A stretch of DNA of 64,000 nucleotides from CAYFZO01 sp965226235 (GCA_965226235.1 OZ245335.1:1-64000), one strand, 5' to 3'; shown: positions 1 to 9,710, counted from the stretch's first letter. The notes: generated from the letters alone by a model not told the origin. Program-made: numbers and translations.

Positions 1-2
1 AT

Positions 3-755
3 TTCCATACGTTCACGAACATATGTGAACTGAATATGCCCTACGAACCAGAGAAGTTCTCGTGGGGCACGTTCGGAAAAGCCATGTCCAAGACGTCAGG
101 CGCACGCGGACTGGCAAAGCTCTCCCGCTGGCATGATCGGGGCAAGGTCGGCCTGGAGTACACGCTTCTCCCATACCTAACCGCTCTGGTAACGGATGGG
201 AAAATCGCCCCTGAAGACGCAATCGCGCTCAACCGTCTCGCCGATCCGGCTGAACTGCGGGAATGCAATATGGAGGCATTCGCAACCGCGGTACATGAGA
301 AACGGTTTCCCAATGCCGCAACGCTTATCAAGGAATTGATCCGGCAGTACGAAGAGAACAATCCGAGGCTACCCTCGGGAAGCATAGTGAAGAAGCTCGC
401 TACTATTTCTGGGGATGTCCTCGGCAAACGGCATGCAACGACCATGTACCTGTCGAGTGCACACCCACGTTTCACCGAGGTAGCCCAGGATCTGGACGAA
501 CAGCAAAACTACCATCCATCGAACGGTACCTGGCTTGCACAGTTGCCAGGTGATGGCCAGCAGGCGGCGCGTCAAGCGCGAAAGATCGCTAAGGCGACAT
601 CTCCTCTGGATGAGGATTCTCTACGCAGTGCGGTAAGGCAGTTGAAGGATTTGAGATTCTCCCGCAAGCTTGAGCAGGAGTTCTTCCGGAAGCTTCGTGC
701 GAAAGGTGTGTCTCGGAGACCGCTCGACATACATAATGCTTGTAGCGCGGCTTGA
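3..755 (+). CDS. C-terminal solenoid protein, first part (partial, frameshifted)
   Basis: This reading frame is open to the left window edge, so the true start may lie outside; the first internal ATG is at 36. The protein is mostly helical and resembles the repeat region of large NTPase-type defence proteins, but I see no Walker motif in the visible part. It ends at 755 in residues that read like out-of-frame translation. The frame opening near 709 continues the same style of helical protein directly, and removing one G in the AAAGG run at 702-706 would join the two. I infer a single gene broken by a frameshift. The function is not recognised. Confidence 0.55.
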   Translation, partial: FHTFTNICELNMPYEPEKFSWGTFGKAMSKTSGARGLAKLSRWHDRGKVGLEYTLLPYLTALVTDGKIAPEDAIALNRLADPAELRECNMEAFATAVHEKRFPNAATLIKELIRQYEENNPRLPSGSIVKKLATISGDVLGKRHATTMYLSSAHPRFTEVAQDLDEQQNYHPSNGTWLAQLPGDGQQAARQARKIAKATSPLDEDSLRSAVRQLKDLRFSRKLEQEFFRKLRAKGVSRRPLDIHNACSAA

Positions 756-2817
756 GGAGTTGGATACGTACGCTAAATTTGGGGAGCTGAGAGAGTGCAA
801 GAAGACTTGGGCAAAGAGTTCCGCTGGTTTGGACTCTGTTTACCGAGCGCTCGCAACACCCATACTCAATGTTCATGCGGAGGGCTTTCTGGGGCTCGCT
901 GGGCTGTCCACTTATCAACTCAAGAAAGTCTCGGAGCTCACGGGCGTGCCGATGCCCGCGCTAACGTTGGAGCTTGTAAAGATTTTCTCGATCTCGGACT
1001 GGACGGTCCCCGCATCAGCGTGGCTTGGCCTCGCAACCATTCTCTGTGGGGATTCCGACGAAGGGCAAGGCCAGAAGGCCCTTGAAGCACTTCTAAATAG
1101 TGGTTCTGAAAAGCTTACATCCACCGTAACGGATGGACTCTGGAAAAGTGGCTTGTATCCAGCCCACGACTCGAGCGCTATCGCCTCAGGTCTTGTCTGG
1201 CAGTTACTCGGTTCTCCGCGAGCCACGGACCGCTGGTACGCTGCTCACAGTGTCCGATGCTTCGCACGGCTGGGTCGCTGGAAAGTCATTAATTCGCTCG
1301 CTCGCAAGCTACATTCGGTGGACTCAAAATCGTTTGGTGCGCCGGAACTCCCATTCTACTATCTTCATGCGCGACTATGGCTCCTCATAGCGTTTGCGAG
1401 GATTGCGCTAGATTCCCCGTCGGAGATCGCAAAACACCACGAGTCACTTATGAAGATCGCCTTCGATCAGTGTCATCCCCACATCGTGATCCGACACTTC
1501 GCTGCTCAGGCTGTTCTTGTCTGTGATAAGGCAGGCTTGCTTTCACTTTCGGAGAAGCAGCGGAAGCGGCTGCGATCCGTAAATGAGTCTCCCCTCCCGA
1601 AGCGAAGCGATGGCAAGAAGCACTACGCCGCCGGGTTCTACGGGGACCGTCCAGATGAAGCTCCGTGTCTGGATGACAGATTCATTTTTGACTACGACTT
1701 TGGCAAGTACGATGTGCACGGGCTTGCGGCTGTTTTTGCGCAGCCAGCATGGTCTGTCGGGGACCTGATCAGAGAGGAAGTGCACAGGCTCGATCGATCC
1801 GTGTCCAGCATGTACGACAAGGGAGGCCGCGAGATGCTCTACCGCCGTGGCAGCGTCGGATTGAGTTCAGATTTTCATGTCTATGGCCAATATCTTGCCT
1901 GGCACGCGCTTCGGTTCGTTGCAGCGCGCCTCCTTCCGAAGCATCGCGTCACGGAAAGCTGGGAACAAGGGCAAGGGGAGCCATGGTCAGAGTGGCTGTC
2001 ATGCAAGCTGCTTTCCCGCAACGATGGCTTATGGCTTTCGGATGGCATGGATCGTCCGCCGCCTTCTGCGAAAGTCAACGTCCTCGAAAAGGGGACAGAC
2101 CGATTTACGCTCACGGGAGACCGAGACAAGCTGATGGGTCTGGTCGGCATCGATGAGCGCGCAGTCGGACAGGTTCTCGTCGTCGAAGGTGATTGGAAGT
2201 CGCCAGAATGGATTGGCGTTCATATCAGCTCTGCGTTGGTGGACAGACGCAAGGGAAGAAAACTCGCCAAGGAGCTCCTTGAGAAAAACGATGCGTTCTC
2301 TGTGTGGCTACCAACGATGGCGTCCGATGACGTTGAGTACGAGCGTTCCCGAATGGAGAGGAGTGAGTACAAGCCATGGATCGTTAGTCCTCCTACCGAA
2401 AGTAGGGAGCTCAATGAGCACGACCCTCTCAGCGTAATTTCGGTTGAGAGGCGTCCGCGGTTTGCGGCGGAGATCGCTGACCACTATTCACTTAGGCCCG
2501 GTGACCCCTTCCATCGATCATGGCTCATGCCCAAAAAGGAGGTTGTCGGGACAACCGAGGCCTGGGGGGTCGAGTTGCCCTATCAGGAAGGCGGAGAGAC
2601 TAGTGCGCGTCTAGTCTGCAGAACGACATTTCTCAGGAACATTCTCGAGTGGAAAAAGGCAGATCTCGTATTGTTGATCAAACTCAATCGATACGAACAG
2701 GGAAATGGTTACAGGAGAAGAAGTAGGTTCTCGAATACGGTCGCGGTTTTGCGCGTTAGAGAGGACCTGAAATGCGACTACTTTGCTGGGCCGGTGAACG
2801 AAGTACATGTAGGCTGA
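736..2817 (+). CDS. C-terminal solenoid protein, second part (frameshifted from upstream ORF)
   Basis: A long ORF of about 690 residues in the frame next to the preceding one. Residues before the first ATG (736), from about 709, already look coding, which supports a frameshift and not a new gene. The N-terminal half is rich in helical repeats typical of HEAT/TPR-like scaffolds. The C-terminal half, after the acidic aromatic stretch DDRFIFDYDFGKYDV, is more beta-rich and ends VNEVHVG. No catalytic motif is recognised. Its position beside a type I R-M operon suggests a defence-island sensor or scaffold, but that is inference only. Confidence 0.55.
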   Translation: MLVARLEELDTYAKFGELRECKKTWAKSSAGLDSVYRALATPILNVHAEGFLGLAGLSTYQLKKVSELTGVPMPALTLELVKIFSISDWTVPASAWLGLATILCGDSDEGQGQKALEALLNSGSEKLTSTVTDGLWKSGLYPAHDSSAIASGLVWQLLGSPRATDRWYAAHSVRCFARLGRWKVINSLARKLHSVDSKSFGAPELPFYYLHARLWLLIAFARIALDSPSEIAKHHESLMKIAFDQCHPHIVIRHFAAQAVLVCDKAGLLSLSEKQRKRLRSVNESPLPKRSDGKKHYAAGFYGDRPDEAPCLDDRFIFDYDFGKYDVHGLAAVFAQPAWSVGDLIREEVHRLDRSVSSMYDKGGREMLYRRGSVGLSSDFHVYGQYLAWHALRFVAARLLPKHRVTESWEQGQGEPWSEWLSCKLLSRNDGLWLSDGMDRPPPSAKVNVLEKGTDRFTLTGDRDKLMGLVGIDERAVGQVLVVEGDWKSPEWIGVHISSALVDRRKGRKLAKELLEKNDAFSVWLPTMASDDVEYERSRMERSEYKPWIVSPPTESRELNEHDPLSVISVERRPRFAAEIADHYSLRPGDPFHRSWLMPKKEVVGTTEAWGVELPYQEGGETSARLVCRTTFLRNILEWKKADLVLLIKLNRYEQGNGYRRRSRFSNTVAVLRVREDLKCDYFAGPVNEVHVG

Positions 2818-3247
2818 GTCGCCCCATACCCGGGTCTCCTCGCCATGCAGCAGATCTCCCAGTATTTGCCGCAGTGGAGAGTTCCTCTGTTAATGAGCAG
2901 GTGCATGAATTATATTATCGACAATTCCATGAATAAATCAGAGACTCCTCTATAAATTATTGTAATGCAGCAACTTTTTTGCTCGGACACTGGCCGTTTC
3001 TCAGATTCCGCCGGTGGGAGACACTCGGTTGGCAGCACAAGTCCTGAATCATCCTGTGCAGGGTCAGAAACGGTCATTGATCGCAGCGGTGGGTCTGATA
3101 TATCCGGGTCTGTCCACGAAATGTATCATTCATATGGAATAACAATTCGGTGACGGATACGGATCAGGTGGGCTGGCCAATGCAAGGTTCTGGAGGGCAT
3201 CGCGCCGGACCATGCAATACTCATACGAGCGAGGGAAACGCATAAAG
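2818..3247. other. Intergenic region between solenoid gene and hsdM
   Basis: About 430 bases without a convincing gene. Positions 2905-2975 are markedly AT-rich compared with the flanks, which suits a promoter region for the hsdM operon, but no clear -35/-10 pair can be fixed. The 62-codon ORF at 2965-3153 has no recognisable features and no good ribosome site. Confidence 0.4.
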
Positions 3248-5239
3248 ATGGGTAACATTGCCAGCTACATCTGGGGCATTGCCGACGACGTTCTGCGCGA
3301 CGTGTATGTGCGCGGCAAGTACCGCGACGTGATCCTGCCCATGACCGTACTGCGCCGGCTGGATGCAGTGCTGGAGGGCAGTAAGAAGGCCGTCCTTGAG
3401 ATGAAGGCCGACCTCGACACGAAGGACGTGGTCGAACAGGACCTGCCCCTACGACAGGCAGCAGGACAGGCGTTCTATAACACCTCGAAGTTCACCCTGT
3501 GCGACCTCAGAGCCCGCGCCAGTCGCCAGCGGCTTACCGCCGACTTTGAAGCCTACCTGGACGGGTTTTCGCCCAACGTGCAGGACATTCTCGACAACTT
3601 CGAGTTCCGCAACCAGATTCCGCGCCTCTCCAAAGCCGACGCCCTGGGCACACTGATCGAGAAGCTCACCTCACCCGACATCAACCTGAGCCCGGCCCCG
3701 GTCCTCAACACCGACGGCTCGGTCAAACACCCTGGCCTCGACAACCACGGCATGGGCTCGATTTTCGAGGAACTGGTGCGCCGCTTCAACGAGGAAAGTA
3801 ACGAAGAGGCTGGCGAACACTGGACCCCGCGCGACGCCGTAACCCTCATGGCCAGACTCGTCTTCCTCCCCGTCGCCAAAGAGGTCAAATCCGGCACCTA
3901 TCTTCTCTATGACGGCGCCTGCGGTACCGGCGGCATGCTGACGGTAGCCGAGGACACCCTGCGGCAGCTCGCCGCCGAGTACGGCAAGGACGTGTCCATC
4001 CACCTCTATGGCCAGGAGATCAACGCCGAGACCTACGCCATCTGCAAGGCCGACCTCCTGCTCAAGGGCGAGGGAGAAGCTGCCGACAACATCGTGGGCG
4101 GCTCGGAGCACTCGACCCTGGCCAACGACGCTTTCCCGGGCCGCAAGTTCGATTTCATGCTCTCCAATCCACCCTACGGCAAGAGCTGGAAGACCGACCT
4201 GGAGCGCATGGGCGGCAAGACCGAAATGCACGACCCGCGCTTCGTGATCGAACACGCCGGCGACCCCGAGTATTCGCTGGTCACCCGTTCGAGCGACGGC
4301 CAGATGCTTTTTCTGGCCAACAAGCTTTCCAAGATGAAGCAGGACACCCCGCTCGGCAGCCGCGTCGCCGAGGTCCATAACGGCAGCTCCCTGTTCACCG
4401 GTGACGCCGGGCAGGGCGAGAGCAATATCCGCCGCTGGATCATCGAGAACGACTGGCTGGAGGCCATCGTCGCCTTGCCCCTCAACATGTTCTACAACAC
4501 CGGCATCGCCACCTACGTCTGGGTGCTGACCAACCGCAAGCCCGCACACCGCCAGGGCAAGGTGCAGTTGATCGACGCCACTACCTGGTATCGGCCGCTA
4601 CGCAAGAACCTGGGCAAGAAGAACTGCGAGCTTGGCGAGGAAGATATCGCCCGCATCTGTGACACTTTTCTCGCCTTCGAGGAGAGCGAACAGAGCAAGA
4701 TCTTCGACAATGCCGCCTTCGGCTACTGGAAGGTGACGGTCGAGCGGCCCCTGCGTATCCAAGGCATCGACCCGAACTGCATCTACCAGGCTGCCGAGAT
4801 CAAGATGCTTAAGAAGAGCGGCGAGCGCAACGAGAACGCGCCGCCGGTCATCAGGAAAATCCACAAGCGAGGCACGGAGGCTAATCCCTTGCACGGCCTG
4901 TTCGCGGCCACCATCAACGGTAGGTCTGCCGTGGTCGAGTACGAGCCGGACACCGATCTGCGCGACACCGAGCGGATTCCGCTACAAGAGGCGGGCGGTA
5001 TCGACGCCTTCCTGCGGCGCGAGGTCCTGCCCCACGCCACCGACGCCTGGTATCAGCCCGGCAGCGTGAAGGTCGGCTACGAGATCAGTTTCACCCGCTA
5101 CTTCTACAAGCCGCAACCGATGCGCGCGCTGGCGGAAATCCGCGCCGACATCATGGCGCTGGAAAAGGAGACCGAGGGACTGTTGGACGAGATCATCGGG
5201 GGCCGTGCGAGGAGTGCCGGTATGAAACGTAGCCTATAA
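3248..5239 (+). CDS. hsdM: Type I restriction-modification methyltransferase subunit HsdM
   Basis: N6-adenine methyltransferase subunit of a type I R-M complex; it methylates the target with HsdS and forms the restriction complex with HsdR. About 663 residues. The N-terminal HsdM_N-like helical domain is followed by the SAM-binding motif DGACGTGGM near residue 220 and the catalytic motif IV, SNPPYG, near residue 305. I chose the ATG at 3248 over 3212 because residues before it (MQYSYERGKRIK) do not fit the family start and a GAGGGA sequence precedes 3248. First gene of an operon with fic, hsdS, darT, darG and hsdR. The stop codon lies inside the first of three 40-bp repeats. Confidence 0.93.
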   Translation: MGNIASYIWGIADDVLRDVYVRGKYRDVILPMTVLRRLDAVLEGSKKAVLEMKADLDTKDVVEQDLPLRQAAGQAFYNTSKFTLCDLRARASRQRLTADFEAYLDGFSPNVQDILDNFEFRNQIPRLSKADALGTLIEKLTSPDINLSPAPVLNTDGSVKHPGLDNHGMGSIFEELVRRFNEESNEEAGEHWTPRDAVTLMARLVFLPVAKEVKSGTYLLYDGACGTGGMLTVAEDTLRQLAAEYGKDVSIHLYGQEINAETYAICKADLLLKGEGEAADNIVGGSEHSTLANDAFPGRKFDFMLSNPPYGKSWKTDLERMGGKTEMHDPRFVIEHAGDPEYSLVTRSSDGQMLFLANKLSKMKQDTPLGSRVAEVHNGSSLFTGDAGQGESNIRRWIIENDWLEAIVALPLNMFYNTGIATYVWVLTNRKPAHRQGKVQLIDATTWYRPLRKNLGKKNCELGEEDIARICDTFLAFEESEQSKIFDNAAFGYWKVTVERPLRIQGIDPNCIYQAAEIKMLKKSGERNENAPPVIRKIHKRGTEANPLHGLFAATINGRSAVVEYEPDTDLRDTERIPLQEAGGIDAFLRREVLPHATDAWYQPGSVKVGYEISFTRYFYKPQPMRALAEIRADIMALEKETEGLLDEIIGGRARSAGMKRSL

Positions 5240-5347
5240 CAAGAACGAATTTCGCTTCCATAGTAAGCGCAGCCTATAACATGGCTTCAATATCGCCCTA
5301 TAATCAACGCAGCCTTCATTATGGATTCGTTAATCGGCCATGCCAAA
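5228..5347 (+). repeat. Three imperfect 40-bp tandem repeats upstream of fic
   Basis: The motif CGYAGCCTATAAC starts at 5228 and 5268 and recurs as CGCAGCCTTCATTA at 5308, a strict 40-bp period. Units two and three also share the ATGG.TTC downstream. A further CCCTATAATC lies at 5296-5305. The array spans the hsdM stop and runs to the fic start. The spacing and the TATAAC/TATAAT cores suggest an operator or promoter array controlling fic-hsdS, but no regulator is identified. Confidence 0.5.
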
Positions 5348-6533
5348 GCGATCGTTGACAATGGAAAGTCGTCCCAAAACCTCCAGCTACGCAGGATGCT
5401 ACGTCACCCAGCCAACCGGCTACAAGGCTTTCATCCCGGCGCCGCTGCCGCCCGACCCGCTCATCCACATGACCGGAGCGTTGCAAACGCTGCTTTTCAA
5501 GGCCGACATTGCCTTGGGCCGTCTCGACGGATCCATTCAGACACTGCCCAATGCGGACCTGTTCGTTTTCATGTACGTTCGCAAGGAAGCGGTGCTGTCA
5601 AGCCAGATCGAAGGGACGCAAAGCTCATTGCAAGACCTGCTGGCAGTAGAAGCAAAGATTTTCGCGCCGCACCGACCGCGGGACGTGGACGAAGTGGTGA
5701 ACTATGTCCGCGCCATGAATCATGGCCTCGCACGGTTGCCCGACCTGCCGGTTTCGCTTCGGTTGATCCGCGAAATCCATGCCGAGCTTCTGCGTGGCGT
5801 GCGGGGTTCCCATCTTACGCCGGGCGAGCTGCGGACCAGTCAGAACTGGATCGGCCCGTCCGGCTGTACACTTCACGAAGCTGTCTACGTCCCGCCTCCG
5901 CCCGGCCAGATCGCGCAGGATCTGTCGGAACTGGAACGCTTTATCCATGCCGACACGAGGTTGCCGTTGCTGATCAAGATCGGCTTGGCACACGCCCAGT
6001 TTGAGACGATTCACCCCTTCCTCGACGGCAACGGCCGGGTGGGGCGGCTGCTCATCACTTTCTTGCTCTGCGAGCAACGGGTGTTGCTCAAGCCGGTTCT
6101 CTACCTGTCCTATTTCTTCAAGCGGCACCGCCAGCAGTACTACGAGGAACTGCAATCGGTGCGCGACCGCGGCACGTGGGAACAGTGGCTCACCTTCTTC
6201 CTGCAAGGCATCGTGGAGGTGAGCGCCCAGGCGACCGACACGGTACGGCGCATACTCGCTCTCCGGGAAGCGCATCGTCGTGCCATTACCGACACCTTCG
6301 GCCGCGCCGCCGGCAACGGTCATCGCGTGCTGGACAATCTCTACGAACGACCGATTGTCTCGGTGGCTGACGTGCAAGGCTTGACCGGAACTACCTACGC
6401 GGCAGCCAACGGCTTGGTGGCGCGCCTGGTTGACTGTGGCATCCTGCAGGAATTCACCGGCCAGTCGCGCAACCGGATGTTCAGATACAAGGACTACGTC
6501 GATCTGTTCCACGAGCCGGAAAACGAGGCATGA
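5340..6533 (+). CDS. fic: Fic family protein (putative AMP transferase)
   Basis: Fic domain protein of about 397 residues. The catalytic motif HPFLDGNGRVGR is intact near residues 223-235; in this family the histidine drives transfer of AMP or another nucleotide moiety to a target hydroxyl. An N-terminal Fic_N-like region carries SSQIEGTQSS near residue 87, matching the (S/T)xxxE(G/N) inhibitory helix, so the enzyme is probably self-inhibited. The C-terminal part resembles a winged helix. The ATG at 5361 (MESRPK) is an alternative start; neither has a strong ribosome site. It overlaps hsdS by four bases (ATGA), so it belongs to the hsd operon. Target unknown. Confidence 0.9.
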   Translation: MPKRSLTMESRPKTSSYAGCYVTQPTGYKAFIPAPLPPDPLIHMTGALQTLLFKADIALGRLDGSIQTLPNADLFVFMYVRKEAVLSSQIEGTQSSLQDLLAVEAKIFAPHRPRDVDEVVNYVRAMNHGLARLPDLPVSLRLIREIHAELLRGVRGSHLTPGELRTSQNWIGPSGCTLHEAVYVPPPPGQIAQDLSELERFIHADTRLPLLIKIGLAHAQFETIHPFLDGNGRVGRLLITFLLCEQRVLLKPVLYLSYFFKRHRQQYYEELQSVRDRGTWEQWLTFFLQGIVEVSAQATDTVRRILALREAHRRAITDTFGRAAGNGHRVLDNLYERPIVSVADVQGLTGTTYAAANGLVARLVDCGILQEFTGQSRNRMFRYKDYVDLFHEPENEA

Positions 6534-7888
6534 TCGAGAATCTCAAACCCTATTCTGCCTACAAGCCCTCCGGCGTCGAGTGGCTGAGGGAGGTGCCGAA
6601 GCATTGGGAGGTGCGGCGGTTGAAACAGATTTGCCGGCTAGCATATGGTGACGCGCTGACTACTGAGATGCGTCAAGAGGGTACGGTTCCGGTGTTCGGC
6701 TCGAACGGACGCGTGGGCTTCCACAGCTCAGTAAATACAAAGGCACCCTGCATCGTCGTCGGTCGAAAGGGATCGTTCGGGAAGGTGAACTACTCTCGTG
6801 ACTCTGCGTATGCGATCGACACAACGTTCTTCATTGACAGCCGCTTCTCAAGCGCTCATATCCGTTGGCTCTTCTTCCTTCTTGGGTGGTTGCGGCTTGA
6901 TGAGGTGACAAAGGATTCAGCAGTACCTGGTCTTGACCGCGAAGACGCCTACCAGAGGCTTGCACCACTCCCACCCCTCCCTGAACAAACCGCCATCGTC
7001 TGCTTCCTCGACCATGTCGACCAGCGTATCCGGCGCTACATTCACGCCAAGCAGAAGCTGATTGCGCTGCTGGAGGAGCAGAAGCAGGCCATCATCCATC
7101 AGGCCGTCACCGGCCAGATCGATGTCCGCACCGGCCAGCCCTACCCAGCCTACAAGCCTTCCGGGGTGGAGTGGCTGGGAGACATGCCAGCGCATTGGGA
7201 GACAAGACGGGTGAAGAGCTTATCTATAGTCAAGCGGGGTGCCTCTCCAAGGCCAATTGGTGACGCTAGGTATTTTGATGATGATGGCGAATATGCGTGG
7301 GTACGTATTGCCGATGTAACGGCGAGCAATCACTATCTTGAGAAGACCACACAACGACTTTCTCGGCTTGGGCAATCCTTGAGTGTGCGCTTGCAGCCAA
7401 GAGCGCTGTTCCTCAGTATTGCTGGTTCCGTTGGAAAACCGATCATCACAAATATCCAGTGTTGCATTCACGACGGGTTTGTTTACTTTCCTCAGTTTCG
7501 TGGCAATGTCGAGTTCTTATACCGCTTGTTTTCGTGCGGAGCACCGTTCGCGAGATTGGGAAAGCTCGGAACACAACTCAATCTAAACACTGATACAGTC
7601 GGTGGCATCTATCTGGCTTGGCCACCTGAATCCGAACAAACCGCCATCGTCCGCTTTCTCGACCATGTCGCCGCTGATAGCACCGCTGCTATCACTCGCA
7701 CTCAACGGGAAATTGACCTCCTCAACGAATACCGCATCCGCCTGATCGCCGATACCGTCACCGGCAAGCTCGACGTGCGCGAGGCGGCGGCCGCGCCGCC
7801 CGAGGTCGATCCTCTCGTTGCCGACGACACCCTGAACGACACACTCAATGTCATAAACCCGTTCACGGCCCAAGCGGATACACAATGA
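6530..7888 (+). CDS. hsdS: Type I restriction-modification specificity subunit HsdS
   Basis: DNA-recognition subunit of the type I complex, about 452 residues. Two target-recognition domains are visible, each opened by the same signature (YKPSGVEWL...P.HWE..R) near residues 11 and 205 and closed by a conserved helical region (PPLPEQTAIVCFLDHVD and PPESEQTAIVRFLDHVA). This internal repeat is the hallmark of a full-length HsdS that reads a bipartite site. It overlaps fic by ATGA, implying translational coupling. A short gap of about 80 bases separates it from darT. The recognition sequence cannot be predicted from sequence alone. Confidence 0.93.
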   Translation: MIENLKPYSAYKPSGVEWLREVPKHWEVRRLKQICRLAYGDALTTEMRQEGTVPVFGSNGRVGFHSSVNTKAPCIVVGRKGSFGKVNYSRDSAYAIDTTFFIDSRFSSAHIRWLFFLLGWLRLDEVTKDSAVPGLDREDAYQRLAPLPPLPEQTAIVCFLDHVDQRIRRYIHAKQKLIALLEEQKQAIIHQAVTGQIDVRTGQPYPAYKPSGVEWLGDMPAHWETRRVKSLSIVKRGASPRPIGDARYFDDDGEYAWVRIADVTASNHYLEKTTQRLSRLGQSLSVRLQPRALFLSIAGSVGKPIITNIQCCIHDGFVYFPQFRGNVEFLYRLFSCGAPFARLGKLGTQLNLNTDTVGGIYLAWPPESEQTAIVRFLDHVAADSTAAITRTQREIDLLNEYRIRLIADTVTGKLDVREAAAAPPEVDPLVADDTLNDTLNVINPFTAQADTQ

Positions 7889-7965
7889 CCACCGACACCA
7901 GCGATCACTGCTGCCGAGCCAGAGTTCGGCAACGAGAAAGAACCGTCGGATGTTGAGTATTGACC

Positions 7966-8625
7966 ATGCCAATACCTGCCGAGCCAAAAATTTACCATAT
8001 CGTCCACGTCGACCGGTTACCCTCGATCATTGCGAACGGATTCCTCTGGTGCGACGAAGAGGCCGTTCAACGTTCACTATCTGGTACCAAAATTGGTATG
8101 AAGGGTGTCAAGCGGCGGCGGCTGAAAGAACTCACGCTCACCAGTCATCAGGACCTCTATGTGGGTCAGTGCGTGCCGTTCTACTTCTGCCCGCGATCTG
8201 TCATGCTCTACGTGCTCTATAAAGCAAATAGGCCTGAGTTGCTCTATCTTGATGGGCAGGAACTCATTGTTCATCTGGAGGCAGACTTATACCAGACCGT
8301 TGCTTGGGCGGGTGAAGACAGACAACGGTGGGCCTTCACGTTGTCGAACGCCGGAGCCTGCTACGCTAAGGATCGCTCCGACTTGTCCCAACTGGGCGAG
8401 ATCGACTGGTGCGCCGTGCAGAGCGGTCACTGGTCCGGCGGAGGGATCCTTCCATCCGTAAAGGAGGGCAAACAGGCAGAATTCCTGGTCGAACGTCGTT
8501 TTCCTTGGAAGCTGGTCTCGCGCATCGGCGTGTATTCACATCCAGCCTACAGCTGCGCCGGCGCAGCCCTTGAAGCCGCCACGCATAAACCACCTGTCGA
8601 AATCAAACGCAATGGGTATTATTGA
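7966..8625 (+). CDS. darT: DarT DNA ADP-ribosyltransferase toxin (DUF4433)
   Basis: Toxin of the DarTG system; the family transfers ADP-ribose from NAD+ onto DNA bases, blocking replication. About 219 residues. The N-terminal IYHIVHVDRLPSIIANGF and the central VPFYFCPRSVMLY match the DarT NAD-binding and ARTT-type regions. The conserved catalytic glutamate is most likely in EFLVERRFPW near residue 175. An ATG at 7966 is preferred to the in-frame TTG at 7960. It is followed immediately by darG, the usual toxin-antitoxin order. The pair is embedded between hsdS and hsdR, so it is probably co-transcribed with the R-M operon. Confidence 0.92.
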   Translation: MPIPAEPKIYHIVHVDRLPSIIANGFLWCDEEAVQRSLSGTKIGMKGVKRRRLKELTLTSHQDLYVGQCVPFYFCPRSVMLYVLYKANRPELLYLDGQELIVHLEADLYQTVAWAGEDRQRWAFTLSNAGACYAKDRSDLSQLGEIDWCAVQSGHWSGGGILPSVKEGKQAEFLVERRFPWKLVSRIGVYSHPAYSCAGAALEAATHKPPVEIKRNGYY

Positions 8626-8642
8626 TGGGAAGGAGGGTTGCG

Positions 8643-9710
8643 ATGATCGAATACAAGACGGGCGACATCATCGCTGAATCTGAGAATGCCGAAGCGTTGG
8701 TCAACAGCGTCAACTGCGTCGGTGTCATGGGACGCGGCATCGCGCTTCAGTTCAAGAAGGCCTTCCCCGAGAACTTCAAATCTTATGCTGCCGCCTGTAA
8801 GCGAAATGAGGTACGGCCAGGTCGTATGTTTGTCTTCGAGACCGGCCAAATGTACCTACACTACATCATAAATTTTCCGACCAAGCGCCACTGGCGAGGC
8901 AAGAGTCGAATGGAAGATATCGATGCTGGTCTTACCGCGCTGGCGGAGGAAATCCGGGCTCGCAACATCAGATCGATTGCTCTCCCGCCGCTTGGGAGTG
9001 GCCTGGGAGGGTTGCCTTGGCCTGAAGTACGCCCACGTATTGAGGCGGCGCTGCGGGAGTTTAACGACCTGAAGATCGTGTTGTTCGAGCCAGGGGGTGG
9101 GCCGACAGACAAGCGAGTCAACCATTCAAGTGATGTTCCCAAGATGACAAAGGGTCGAGCCGCGCTGGTTGGGCTTATGGATCGCTATCTTCGTGGCTTA
9201 CTGGATCCGTTCGTGACGTTGCTGGAAGTGCACAAGCTTCTGTATTTCATGCAGGAATCCGGCGAACGCTTGCGGCTTAAATATCAAAAAGCGTCCTATG
9301 GTCCCTACGCAGAGAATTTGCGCCATGTTCTGCACGAGATTGAAGGACATTTCATCTCTGGATACGCAGACGGTGGTGATACACCCGGTAAGCAACTTGA
9401 ACTTGTCCCCGGCGCAATCGAAGACGCGACCGCCTTTCTTGAGAGTCACCAGAAAACGCGCGAGCGTTTCAACAAGGCCGCCGACCTGGTCGAAGGCTTT
9501 GAGTCGTCGTTCGGCCTGGAGCTCCTGTCCACGGTTCACTGGGTCGTCAGCAAGGAACAGGTCCAAACCGTGGATGAAGTCGTTCGGCAAACCTATGCCT
9601 GGGACGACGGGAAGAAGAAGTTTTCCCAGCACCAGATCAAACTTGCGGTTAATGTCTTGGCGAAGAAGGGCTGGATCGAGCCGTTACTTGATGAGATGTC
9701 GCCAAGCTAG
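8643..9710 (+). CDS. darG: DarG macrodomain antitoxin (DNA ADP-ribosyl glycohydrolase)
   Basis: Antitoxin that removes ADP-ribose from DNA and also binds DarT. About 355 residues. The macrodomain occupies residues 1-150, with VNSVNCVGVMGRGIALQFK (adenosine/ribose-binding loop) and PPLGSGLGGL (phosphate loop). A second domain follows from about 165 to the end, with the HKLLYFMQESGE and SYGPYAENLRHVLH segments typical of full-length DarG. Start 8643 is chosen because GGAAGGAGG lies just upstream; the in-frame TTG/ATG at 8622/8625 would overlap that site. The last eight codons lie in the first unit of the triplicated junction, and the stop is TAG at 9708. Confidence 0.92.
   Translation: MIEYKTGDIIAESENAEALVNSVNCVGVMGRGIALQFKKAFPENFKSYAAACKRNEVRPGRMFVFETGQMYLHYIINFPTKRHWRGKSRMEDIDAGLTALAEEIRARNIRSIALPPLGSGLGGLPWPEVRPRIEAALREFNDLKIVLFEPGGGPTDKRVNHSSDVPKMTKGRAALVGLMDRYLRGLLDPFVTLLEVHKLLYFMQESGERLRLKYQKASYGPYAENLRHVLHEIEGHFISGYADGGDTPGKQLELVPGAIEDATAFLESHQKTRERFNKAADLVEGFESSFGLELLSTVHWVVSKEQVQTVDEVVRQTYAWDDGKKKFSQHQIKLAVNVLAKKGWIEPLLDEMSPS

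Noticed and set aside
2965..3153. 62-residue plus-strand ORF before hsdM
   Set aside because: No ribosome site, no recognisable features and serine-rich random-looking sequence.
3671..4549. Minus-strand ORF of 292 residues
   Set aside because: Shadow of hsdM in GC-rich sequence; the plus strand has the methylase motifs.
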